Positions 1 through 5,988 of a stretch of 5,988 nt of DNA are shown in pieces. Origin of the DNA: Vulcanimicrobiota bacterium (GTDB lineage: Bacteria; Vulcanimicrobiota; Vulcanimicrobiia; Eremiobacterales; Eremiobacteraceae); the NCBI GenBank assembly GCA_019232725.1, contig JAFANK010000276.1, positions 1 through 5,988 on the forward strand, read 5' to 3'. A model generated the notes under the pieces. The model searched no databases. It had not been told where the DNA came from and saw only the letters and a list, made by a program, of their open reading frames with translations. Both the position numbers and the translations under genes were made by a program. The stretch's first letter is position 1, and each line of letters starts with the position of its first letter.

Positions 1-1085
1 ATGCGCAAGATGGATCGGTCGTCGTCATGCGGGCGCGCACCGGTGAGATCCTCGCGCTTGCCAACTATCCGAATTTTGATCCCAACCATTTCTCGGCAGC
101 CCCGCAAGCGGCATGGAGAGACCAAGCCGTCACCGATCCCTACGAGCCCGGCTCGACGTTCAAACTCATCACCGCAACGGCCGCGCTCGATTCGGGTAGC
201 GTGTCGACGGACGACACCTTTCCCGCGCTCGACGAACTGCGCGTCGGTGGTCGCGTGATTCACAACGCCGATGACGGTTTGATGGCATCCGGCCACGCGC
301 AAGAGACGCTCGACGATATTGTCACCTATTCGCACAACGTGGGTGCGGCGCAGGTGGCGATGCGCGTCGGCAAGAGCACGATGTATGAGTACATACGCCG
401 CTACGGTTTTGACGAGCCCACCGGGATCGACGTGCCGGGGGAAAGCGCCGGCATCGTCGGCGTGCCGGACGACTGGTGGGGCTCACGGCTTGCGACGATC
501 GGCTTCGGTCAGGGCGTCTCGGTCACACCCCTTGCGCTTGCCCGCGCGTATGCGGCGATCGCTAATGGCGGCGTGCTCATGCGACCGCTCATCGTCCGCG
601 CACTGGTCGCGCCTGACGGCACGGTCGTGCAGCGGTTCGAACCGCAATCCGTGCGACGCGTCATGTCCGCACAAACGGCGGCCGAGCTTTTGAGCATGCT
701 TCGCAACGTCGTCCGCCGCGGCACGGCCAAGGGCCTGGCGATTTCCGGCTACGCGCTTGCGGGAAAGACCGGTACCGCGCAAATGGTGATCGACGGTTCC
801 TATGTCCCCGGCGCGTACACCGCGTCATTCGTCGGCATCGTACCCGCGGACAGACCGCAATACGTCGTGTTGGTGAAGATCGACCGCCCACAAGGGGCGT
901 ATTACGGAAGCATTGTGGCCGCACCAGCGTTTCGCGAGCTCACGCGGAGAGTGTTGTGGCGAGAGGGCGTCTTGCCACGGCGAATGGCGACGGCGGTCGA
1001 TCCGTTGCTCGTGCCGGATATGCCGGTATCAGAGCAGCATGGCACGGCGGCGGGAGAGATAGGCGGCACGACGAGAAAACGATAA
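1..1085 (+). CDS. ftsI: Class B penicillin-binding protein (FtsI/PBP3-type D,D-transpeptidase), 5' truncated by window edge
   Basis: This is the C-terminal transpeptidase part of a monofunctional penicillin-binding protein, which cross-links peptidoglycan on the outer face of the membrane, here probably at the septum. The reading frame is open from base 3, so the start, the membrane anchor and the N-terminal domain lie upstream; 360 residues are present. The pre-catalytic TGEILALA and FDPN segments are visible at bases 39-86. All three penicillin-binding motifs are intact: SxxK as STFK at 153-164 (catalytic Ser at 153), SxN as SHN at 330-338, and KTG as KTGTA at 765-779. The domain ends near base 960 and a tail of about 40 residues follows, with a short VPDM segment that recalls the start of a PASTA repeat but no full repeat. 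The stop TAA overlaps the ATG of murE by one base. Position directly before murE is the usual place of ftsI in dcw clusters; a sporulation-type SpoVD paralogue would look similar. Confidence 0.93.
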   Translation, partial: AQDGSVVVMRARTGEILALANYPNFDPNHFSAAPQAAWRDQAVTDPYEPGSTFKLITATAALDSGSVSTDDTFPALDELRVGGRVIHNADDGLMASGHAQETLDDIVTYSHNVGAAQVAMRVGKSTMYEYIRRYGFDEPTGIDVPGESAGIVGVPDDWWGSRLATIGFGQGVSVTPLALARAYAAIANGGVLMRPLIVRALVAPDGTVVQRFEPQSVRRVMSAQTAAELLSMLRNVVRRGTAKGLAISGYALAGKTGTAQMVIDGSYVPGAYTASFVGIVPADRPQYVVLVKIDRPQGAYYGSIVAAPAFRELTRRVLWREGVLPRRMATAVDPLLVPDMPVSEQHGTAAGEIGGTTRKR

Positions 1086-2566
1086 TGATGTCATCCGTCA
1101 TCACCGAGCCGCTCGAGCATCTTTTCACTGGCGTGCCGGCGCGGATAGTTGGCGACCCCCGCACGCCGATCACGTCATTGACCACCGATTCTCGCGCCGT
1201 CAAGCGTGGAGCGCTGTTCTTTTGCTTGCGCGGTGAACACGCCGATGGTCACGAGTTCGCCGCCACGGCTGTGGCGGCCGGCGCGGCCGCAGTCGCGGCC
1301 GAGCATCCGCTTGCGCTGCCGCCGGATATCCCCATCGTGCTCGTCCCCGACACGCTTGCGGCCCTTTCCAAAGCCGCAGCCCGCCTCTATCACGACCCTA
1401 GTCAAGCGCTGACAATGGTGGGCGTGACCGGTACCAACGGCAAGACGACGACAACGTTTTTCATCGAGGCTATTGCGCGCGCGGCCGGTCACACTTTTGG
1501 CGTGGTCGGCACGCTTGGTGCGCGCCTCGGGGCACAGGCGGCGCTGCCACTCGCTAATACGACGCCCTTCGCCCACGATCTGCAGCGCTTGCTCGCCGGA
1601 TTCCGTGACACTGGCGCACAAGGTGCAGTGCTCGAAGCGTCAAGCCACGCGCTCGCGCTGCACCGTCTCGATGACGTGCACTTCGACGTCGCCGTGCTCA
1701 CGAATCTCACGCAAGACCACCTCGACTTCCACAAGAACTTCGAGGACTATCGCGACACAAAACGCAGGCTCTTCTCACGCGATGCCGGCAAAGACCAAGC
1801 ACCGGTCGCGGTGCTCAACGTCGATGACGCCGAAGGCCGCGCCCTTGCAAGCAGCGTGCCGCGGCGCCTCACCTATGGCGTGGAAAACCCGGAAGCCTTG
1901 CTGCGCGCAACGGGCGTGTCGCTGCACGCGGGCGGCGCGCGCTTTTCGGTGGGGAGCTTACGGCCGGCACCGTTTGTGATCCAGCTGCCTGGCGCGTTCA
2001 ACGTCGCCAACGCGATGGCCGCGATCGGCGCTGCGTGCGCGCTCGATTACGACGTCGAAGCGATTGCGGAGGGCCTCGCATCGTTGCGCGAAGTACCCGG
2101 GCGGATGGTCTCGATCCCTGCCGGCGATGTCGGCATCTTCATTGACTATGCGCACACGCCGGATGGCCTCGAAAACGCGCTGCATACGGTGCGCGGGCTG
2201 ACGAGCGGCCGCCTGATTTGCGTGTTCGGCTGCGGCGGCAATCGCGACGCTTCGAAGCGGCCGGCAATGGGTCGGATAGCGCAGGCGATCGCAGACCATG
2301 TCATCTTGACGACCGACAACCCCCGCCACGAAGATCCGCGAGCGATCATCGACGACATCCTCGCCGGCATGGACAGCACGGGCAGCATCGACCGGATTGA
2401 CGACCGGTTATCGGCGATCACGCGTGCCATCCAGCAGGCGCGGCCCGGTGACTGCGTGCTCATCGCCGGCAAAGGGCACGAAGAGTATCAGCTCTTCGGC
2501 GACGAGCGGCGCCCGTTCTCCGACGCGCAAGCCGCGCGCGCCGCGCTCGAACAGGTGGCGCGATGA
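1085..2566 (+). CDS. murE: UDP-N-acetylmuramoyl-L-alanyl-D-glutamate--2,6-diaminopimelate ligase
   Basis: Cytoplasmic ATP-dependent Mur ligase that adds the third amino acid to UDP-MurNAc-L-Ala-D-Glu. The protein has 493 residues, normal for the family. The N-terminal substrate domain shows the TDSR and CLRG...DGH segments. The ATP-binding loop GTNGKTTT starts at residue 116. EASSHAL and TNLTQDHLDFH follow, and Lys226 (DTKRRLF) fits the lysine that is carbamylated in Mur ligases. The C-terminal domain has DYAHTPD, GCGGNRD..KRP, DNPRHEDP at 411-418, and GKGHE at 462. DNPR is the specificity motif of meso-diaminopimelate enzymes; L-lysine enzymes differ there. The frame is open further upstream, but that part overlaps the ftsI tail and does not look like MurE. 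I chose ATG 1085, which shares one base with the ftsI stop; ATG 1088 directly after is an equal alternative. No clear Shine-Dalgarno lies in front, so translation is probably coupled to ftsI. The 3' end overlaps murF by four bases. Confidence 0.97.
   Translation: MMSSVITEPLEHLFTGVPARIVGDPRTPITSLTTDSRAVKRGALFFCLRGEHADGHEFAATAVAAGAAAVAAEHPLALPPDIPIVLVPDTLAALSKAAARLYHDPSQALTMVGVTGTNGKTTTTFFIEAIARAAGHTFGVVGTLGARLGAQAALPLANTTPFAHDLQRLLAGFRDTGAQGAVLEASSHALALHRLDDVHFDVAVLTNLTQDHLDFHKNFEDYRDTKRRLFSRDAGKDQAPVAVLNVDDAEGRALASSVPRRLTYGVENPEALLRATGVSLHAGGARFSVGSLRPAPFVIQLPGAFNVANAMAAIGAACALDYDVEAIAEGLASLREVPGRMVSIPAGDVGIFIDYAHTPDGLENALHTVRGLTSGRLICVFGCGGNRDASKRPAMGRIAQAIADHVILTTDNPRHEDPRAIIDDILAGMDSTGSIDRIDDRLSAITRAIQQARPGDCVLIAGKGHEEYQLFGDERRPFSDAQAARAALEQVAR
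2553..2558 (+). promoter_or_regulatory. Ribosome binding site of murF
   Basis: AGGTGG ends four bases before the murF ATG at 2563 and lies within the last codons of murE. It supports the ATGA-overlap start of murF. The short spacing suggests a modest site helped by coupling to murE. Confidence 0.55.
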
Positions 2567-3951
2567 GCCTCCCGTTCGCACGCTTTCTCGAAGCTTGCCA
2601 GGGACGCTTCGTCGCCGATGCGACTGTCGTTCCCACCACGCTACGGCCAAGCACGGATTCGCGTAACCTCATCGCGGGCGAGACGTTTGTGTGCTTGCGC
2701 GGACCCCACTACGACGGCCATGACTTTATCGCTGACGCGCTCGCGCGTGGCGCAGTCGCCTGCGTCGTAGACGACACCGCGAAAGTGCCGCGTGGGACTG
2801 CTGTTCCTATCATCCGCGTCGCCGACGCGAAAGCGGCGTACCTTGCGGGTGCGAAAGCAGCGCGCGCTGCGTTTCGGGGGCAACTCGTCGCCGTGACCGG
2901 GTCCAACGGTAAGACGACGACAAAAGAGTTCGCCGCGCAGATCGTCGGGGTTCACCGCCGCGTGCTCGCGACACCACATAACGAGAACAACGAGTTGGGA
3001 GTCGCCAAACTCTGCTACCGGTTGGATGACGACGTCGATATCGCGATCTGCGAATTCGGCGCACGTAAGCCCGGCGATATCGAGCAGCTGGTCGATATCG
3101 CGTCACCGGGCATCGCCATTCTCACAGGCGTCGGCGAGGCGCATCTCGAGTACTTCCGCGACAAAGAGGAGCTGGCGCGCACGAAGTTCGCCGTGTTTTC
3201 CAGTGGCGCACAGTCGGTATGCAGTGCCGCCGATACATGGTCGCGCATGCTGGCAGCCGAGGCTGAGCTGGATGCGAGCACGTTATGGGTGCGACTGCTG
3301 GGCGATCCCGTTATGTCGGGCATCATGCTCGAAGCTGGCGGAGTACGTGACGAGCAGGTCGCGATCACATTCGGCGCGTCGCACGCCTTTGCGACCTGGG
3401 CGTTGCCGGGACTCCACAACTTACGCAACGCATTGCTCGCCGCGGGCGCCGGCATTCTCGCGGGGCTCAGTCTCGAGGAAGCGCTTGGTGCGTTTGGACG
3501 GCTGCGCCTACCCGCGGGCCGATTTGAATCGCATATCTTGGCGAGCGGGGCTACGCTCGTCTACGATGCCTACAACGCAAGCCCCAGCTCGATGCTCGCA
3601 TCGCTGCAGACGTTCGCTGCGATGCCAGCCGCCCGCCACATCGCGGTGCTCGGCAGCATGGCCGAGCTTGGTGATCAGGCGGCGCACATGCATCGCGAAC
3701 TGGGAGCGGCCGCTGGGTGTTTGGGCCTCGACGAGCTCTACTGTGGGGGGCCCTTTGCCGCGGAGCTGGCAGCAGGAGCGCGAGCTGCTGGCATGCACGC
3801 CGTGCAGACGTTTGCGAGCAATGATGAGATAAGCGAAAACTTGTCGCGCGCAGTGCGCCTCGGCGATTGCATCTTGCTCAAAGGATCGCGCGTCCAGAAA
3901 ATGGAGCAGATCTTGCAGCGGTTAGCGGCGCCCGGAATGCTCGCATCGTGA
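2563..3951 (+). CDS. murF: UDP-N-acetylmuramoyl-tripeptide--D-alanyl-D-alanine ligase
   Basis: Cytoplasmic Mur ligase that adds the D-Ala-D-Ala dipeptide and so completes UDP-MurNAc-pentapeptide. The protein has 462 residues, normal for MurF. The N-terminal domain shows STDSR, CLRG and DGHDF. The ATP loop GSNGKTTTK starts at residue 113, followed by HNENNELG from 139, EFGARKPGDI from 164, AHLE at 193-196, and a lysine at 208 in the ARTKFAVF segment. The C-terminal domain has DAYNASPSSM at 335-344 and LLKGSR...ME around 438-447, both typical of MurF and not of MurE. Some normally conserved places are varied: EMGAN is EFGAR, and NNxxGVP is NNELGVA. These look like lineage differences, since every catalytic motif is present. 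The ATG overlaps the murE stop as ATGA with a Shine-Dalgarno in front. The stop overlaps the next gene as GTGA. Confidence 0.96.
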   Translation: MSLPFARFLEACQGRFVADATVVPTTLRPSTDSRNLIAGETFVCLRGPHYDGHDFIADALARGAVACVVDDTAKVPRGTAVPIIRVADAKAAYLAGAKAARAAFRGQLVAVTGSNGKTTTKEFAAQIVGVHRRVLATPHNENNELGVAKLCYRLDDDVDIAICEFGARKPGDIEQLVDIASPGIAILTGVGEAHLEYFRDKEELARTKFAVFSSGAQSVCSAADTWSRMLAAEAELDASTLWVRLLGDPVMSGIMLEAGGVRDEQVAITFGASHAFATWALPGLHNLRNALLAAGAGILAGLSLEEALGAFGRLRLPAGRFESHILASGATLVYDAYNASPSSMLASLQTFAAMPAARHIAVLGSMAELGDQAAHMHRELGAAAGCLGLDELYCGGPFAAELAAGARAAGMHAVQTFASNDEISENLSRAVRLGDCILLKGSRVQKMEQILQRLAAPGMLAS

Positions 3952-4664
3952 ACCGTGATTCGTTCGCGATCGACATCGTCGGTCTGCCGCGCCAGTTGCT
4001 CGCCGTCCCCGTGCGTACGCCACTCGTGCGGCCGGGTGACGATCTTCCAAAACTCGTGAGCGATTGTCTCGCGGGGATGCAAGCCAGCGACGACGTCATC
4101 TGCGTGTCGGAGACGATCGTCGCGATAGCGCAGGGACGATCCATTCCCGCCGAAAGCATTCGTCCGTCACGGCTCGCCAGGATGCTCGCCCAACAAGCCG
4201 GTTCTTATGCGACGATGAACCAACCCGAATCCGTCCAGTTGGTGTTAGAAAATGTCGGCACGATCAAAGTGCTGGCCGCGGCCGCCGCTGGCGCTGCGGG
4301 ACGCCTGGTCGGCCGTCGCGGAGATTTCTATCGCATCCTCGGGTCAGCCGTTGCGGAGATCGATGGATACACGGGGACGATGCCGCCGTACGAACGGCAC
4401 ATCGTGCTCGGACCCAAAAACCCGCACATCGTCGCGCAGACGATCGCGCACGTCTGTGGCGCTCATGCGTGCGTGGTGGACGCGAACGATCTCGGCAAGG
4501 CGGAGGTGCTGGGCGCGAGCGCAGCAGTTCGCGCCGATGTGGTACGCTACTGTCTGCTCTCCAATCCCGCCGGCAATTCCGACCAGCAAACCCCGCTCGT
4601 CATGCTCAAATATCGGCCGCAACCAGGCGCACCTGGGCGGTCGCCATTGCTCCAAGCCGCATGA
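3948..4664 (+). CDS. Coenzyme F420-0:gamma-glutamyl ligase family protein (CofE-like), in the dcw cluster
   Basis: I recognise this as a member of the F420-0:L-glutamate ligase family (Pfam F420_ligase), 238 residues long. CofE adds gamma-linked glutamate to F420-0 using GTP; whether this protein does so is unknown. Visible segments are PGDDL (29-33), a pattern ETIVAIAQGR near residue 56 where archaeal CofE usually reads like SKAEGR, GDFYR (125-129), a GTMPPYERHIVLGPKNP block from 143, VDANDLGK, and NPAGNSDQQTP at 206-216. From memory this combination marks a bacterial subgroup of the family, seen for instance in Firmicutes, rather than archaeal CofE. A run of Ala/Gly/Val near 110-120 is hydrophobic but probably internal to the fold. 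I chose GTG 3948, which overlaps the murF stop as GTGA and has GGAA ten bases upstream. An ATG at 3867 in the same frame would put 81 bases inside murF with no family similarity. The stop overlaps mraY as ATGA. The context between murF and mraY suggests a cell wall task or co-expression with it. Confidence 0.85.
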   Translation: MNRDSFAIDIVGLPRQLLAVPVRTPLVRPGDDLPKLVSDCLAGMQASDDVICVSETIVAIAQGRSIPAESIRPSRLARMLAQQAGSYATMNQPESVQLVLENVGTIKVLAAAAAGAAGRLVGRRGDFYRILGSAVAEIDGYTGTMPPYERHIVLGPKNPHIVAQTIAHVCGAHACVVDANDLGKAEVLGASAAVRADVVRYCLLSNPAGNSDQQTPLVMLKYRPQPGAPGRSPLLQAA

Positions 4665-5644
4665 CGGCGGCTGCGACGCCGGTCGTCATGCTGGCGGGCG
4701 CCGTGACCGCCGCCGTCGTCATCCCGCTCTTGATCGCCATCCAGCAGCGCGCGCGCTTGGGCCAGCACGTCTATGAAGATGCGCCGGCGACGCATTCCGC
4801 AAAACAAGGAACGCCCACCGCCGGCGGTGTTGCGTTCTTGGCCGCGGCGCTCGCCGGCTTTGCGCTCACCGGCGCCAAGCCGCAGTCATTGCCGCTCCTC
4901 ATCTTGACGCTCGCCGCGGGGCTCATCGGCTTGACCGACGACATGCTGATCATGCGCGCCCGTCGCGCGCTCGGGCTTCGTGCGCGTGCGAAGTTCACGC
5001 TGGTCGCACTCGTCGCAGCAGCGTACGTCGCCTGGGTTTATACGACCGGCGTTGCGGGCGTGCAGCAAACGTGGTTTGGCACCAGCTTTACGCTGCCGCT
5101 GTGGGCATGGGCGTTGCTCGCCGTGCTCGCGATCGTCGGTGCAGCCAACGCGGTGAATCTGACCGACGGTCTCGATGGTCTGGCAGCGGGCGCGACCGTG
5201 CCTGCGCTCATCGCGCTCCAGCTCACCGCACGTTACCAGGGGGTGACCGCAGTCCAGGGGATTGGCGACGCAGTGCTCGGGTCGCTGCTGGTGTTCTTGT
5301 GGTTCAATCGCCATCCGGCGAAGATCTTCATGGGCGATACGGGTTCGCTCGCGCTCGGCGCGCTACTAGCGGGTCTTGCCATTCAGGCTGGAGCGCTTTT
5401 GCTATTGCCGCTCTTCGGCATCGTCTTCGTGGCCGAGGCGCTCTCCGTGATCGTGCAAGTCGTGAGCTTCAAGACGACCGGCCGGCGCGTCTTGCGCATG
5501 AGTCCGTTGCATCATCACTTCGAGCTGTCCGGTTGGCGGGAGACGGTCGTCACCGCGGCGTTCATCATGACGGCGGTCGTGATCGCGGCTGCGACCTGGG
5601 TCACCTGGTGGTCGACCACGGTGCGGGCCGCGCGGCTCTCATGA
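4661..5644 (+). CDS. mraY: Phospho-N-acetylmuramoyl-pentapeptide transferase (lipid I synthase)
   Basis: Integral membrane enzyme that transfers phospho-MurNAc-pentapeptide from UDP to undecaprenyl phosphate, forming lipid I on the cytoplasmic side. The protein has 327 residues, at the short end for MraY. About ten hydrophobic segments can be counted, roughly at 7-28, 49-66, 72-92, 109-130, 141-163, 175-190, 203-215, two between 229 and 267, and 293-316, which agrees with the known topology. Motifs in order are HSAKQGTPTAGG (45-56), the DD pair at 93-94, NAVNLTDGLDGLA with Asp169 and Asp172, FMGDTGS with Asp226, and HHHFE at 284-288. One odd place is DDMLI after the DD pair, where MraY usually has DDYxK. 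The frame is open far upstream, but that part is a shadow of the previous gene. The ATG at 4661 overlaps the previous stop as ATGA and places the first membrane helix correctly. No strong Shine-Dalgarno precedes it, so coupling is likely. Confidence 0.96.
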   Translation: MTAAATPVVMLAGAVTAAVVIPLLIAIQQRARLGQHVYEDAPATHSAKQGTPTAGGVAFLAAALAGFALTGAKPQSLPLLILTLAAGLIGLTDDMLIMRARRALGLRARAKFTLVALVAAAYVAWVYTTGVAGVQQTWFGTSFTLPLWAWALLAVLAIVGAANAVNLTDGLDGLAAGATVPALIALQLTARYQGVTAVQGIGDAVLGSLLVFLWFNRHPAKIFMGDTGSLALGALLAGLAIQAGALLLLPLFGIVFVAEALSVIVQVVSFKTTGRRVLRMSPLHHHFELSGWRETVVTAAFIMTAVVIAAATWVTWWSTTVRAARLS

Positions 5645-5682
5645 CGAACACTGGAGGCGCGGCGATGGGAGCAGATGTTTAG
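5641..5682 (+). other. 13-codon reading frame bridging mraY and murD (possible frameshifted murD start or coupling leader)
   Basis: An ATG overlaps the mraY stop as ATGA, like the other junctions in the operon, but its frame ends at TAG 5680-5682 after 13 codons. Within it, ATG 5665 has a very good Shine-Dalgarno (GGAGG, 5653-5657) seven bases upstream. MurD begins in the next frame over. Removing one T from the TTT at 5678-5680 would fuse this frame directly to the murD N-terminus. It may be a disrupted start of murD, a short relay frame for re-initiation, or chance. I do not claim that a peptide is made. Confidence 0.35.
5653..5657 (+). promoter_or_regulatory. Shine-Dalgarno sequence in the mraY-murD junction
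   Basis: GGAGG is the best ribosome binding sequence I find at any gene junction of the window. It is ideally spaced (seven bases) for ATG 5665, which is in the wrong frame for murD. It is 17 bases from the in-frame murD ATG 5675, which is too far. A second, weaker candidate for ATG 5675 is GGGAG at 5667-5671, only three bases away, which is closer than usual. Confidence 0.5.
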
Positions 5683-5988
5683 AAGGGGCGACAAGGTCGT
5701 GGTGATCGGCGTAGGACGCAGCGGTCTTGCCACCGCCGAAGTCCTGCGTTCTCGTGGTATCCGCGTGACAGCCTATGACGACAAGCCGCTGGAGTTGCTC
5801 TCGGGCCAGACGCGCGACGCGCTCGCGCGCATGCGTGTCACCCTTGTCGGTCCAAGCGAGTTAGAAGCGGCCATTGAAGCGTCCAAAGCAGCAGTCGTGT
5901 CGCCCGGCGTGCCGCTCACCCATCGAGCGGTCGCGCGCGTCTACGACGCCGGTCGCCCCGTCATCTCTGAGATCGAGCTGGCGTACAG
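5675..5988 (+). CDS. murD: UDP-N-acetylmuramoylalanine--D-glutamate ligase, N-terminal part (cut by window edge)
   Basis: Start of the cytoplasmic Mur ligase that adds D-glutamate to UDP-MurNAc-L-Ala. Only 104 codons are in the window, covering the N-terminal Rossmann-like UDP-binding domain. Support comes from the VVVIGVGRSGLATAEVL segment (residues 8-24), the VTAYDDKP strand end, SPGVPLTH, and the closing PVISEIELAY, a very typical MurD block. The ATP loop and catalytic residues lie beyond the edge. The chosen ATG 5675 gives a short N-terminus (MFRRGDK) as expected for the family. However, an earlier start at 5641 or 5665 would be in use if a single base were missing at 5678-5680. The gap of 30 bases after mraY is the only non-overlapping junction between the main genes here. 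Order mraY-murD is standard for dcw clusters, with ftsW and murG usually next. Confidence 0.93.
   Translation, partial: MFRRGDKVVVIGVGRSGLATAEVLRSRGIRVTAYDDKPLELLSGQTRDALARMRVTLVGPSELEAAIEASKAAVVSPGVPLTHRAVARVYDAGRPVISEIELAY

Noticed and set aside
483..782. Open frames on the minus strand opposite ftsI, and similar ones opposite all other genes
   Set aside because: No recognisable domains, no ribosome binding sites, and Arg-rich translations typical of antisense frames in high-GC DNA.
956..1084. In-frame extension upstream of murE
   Set aside because: It overlaps the end of ftsI, does not resemble MurE, and the ATG at 1085 gives P-loop and DNPR positions that agree with known MurE.
1424..1450. 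Near-identical DNA around the ATP loops of murE (1424-1450) and murF (2893-2919), as a possible repeat
   Set aside because: It is explained by the shared GxNGKTT motif of homologous Mur ligases with the same codon preferences, and similarity drops outside the motif.
3026..3832. A 268-codon open frame within murF, in a different plus-strand frame
   Set aside because: It is rich in Arg, Ser and Pro, matches no family I know, and lies fully under murF, whose motifs are intact. Long shadow frames are expected at this GC content.
3867..3947. ATG 3867 as an earlier start of the CofE-like gene
   Set aside because: It would overlap the conserved KGSR end of murF by 85 bases; the added residues do not look like the family. 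GTG 3948 with a GTGA overlap fits the operon.
4064..4660. In-frame extension upstream of mraY, as if a large N-terminal domain were fused to it
   Set aside because: It overlaps the well-supported CofE-like gene, has the Arg/Ser-rich look of a shadow frame, and MraY has its normal N-terminal helix right after ATG 4661.

Overview
The window is a high-GC stretch of a bacterial division and cell wall (dcw) cluster. All genes are on the plus strand and essentially every base is coding. In order it holds: the 3' part of a class B penicillin-binding protein (ftsI-like), murE, murF, a gene of the coenzyme F420-0:gamma-glutamyl ligase (CofE-like) family, mraY, and the 5' part of murD. I see no RNA genes, insertion sequences, CRISPR arrays, convincing terminators or internal promoters, and no gap longer than about 30 bases.

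The genes follow the order of peptidoglycan precursor synthesis. MurE adds the third residue of the stem peptide; its DNPR motif points to meso-diaminopimelate. MurF adds D-Ala-D-Ala. MraY moves the finished phospho-MurNAc-pentapeptide onto undecaprenyl phosphate at the membrane to give lipid I. MurD adds D-glutamate one step before MurE. The ftsI-type transpeptidase cross-links the final polymer at the septum. The first four complete junctions are overlaps (TAATG, ATGA, GTGA, ATGA), so this looks like one translationally coupled operon that continues beyond both edges.

Two places are unusual. The CofE-like gene lies inside the core dcw order, between murF and mraY, where an F420 enzyme is not expected. 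It belongs by motif to a bacterial subgroup that differs from archaeal CofE, so a role in cell wall synthesis is conceivable. The mraY/murD junction carries a 13-codon reading frame with its own good Shine-Dalgarno sequence. Removing a single T from a TTT run would join that frame to murD, so the murD start is uncertain (indel, sequencing error, recoding, or a real short relay frame).

The source is a high-GC bacterium with meso-DAP type peptidoglycan. The CofE-like family and gene order made me think of a poorly cultured lineage such as Eremiobacterota (WPS-2) or a relative of Chloroflexota/Armatimonadota, but this is a guess from memory, not something the sequence proves.
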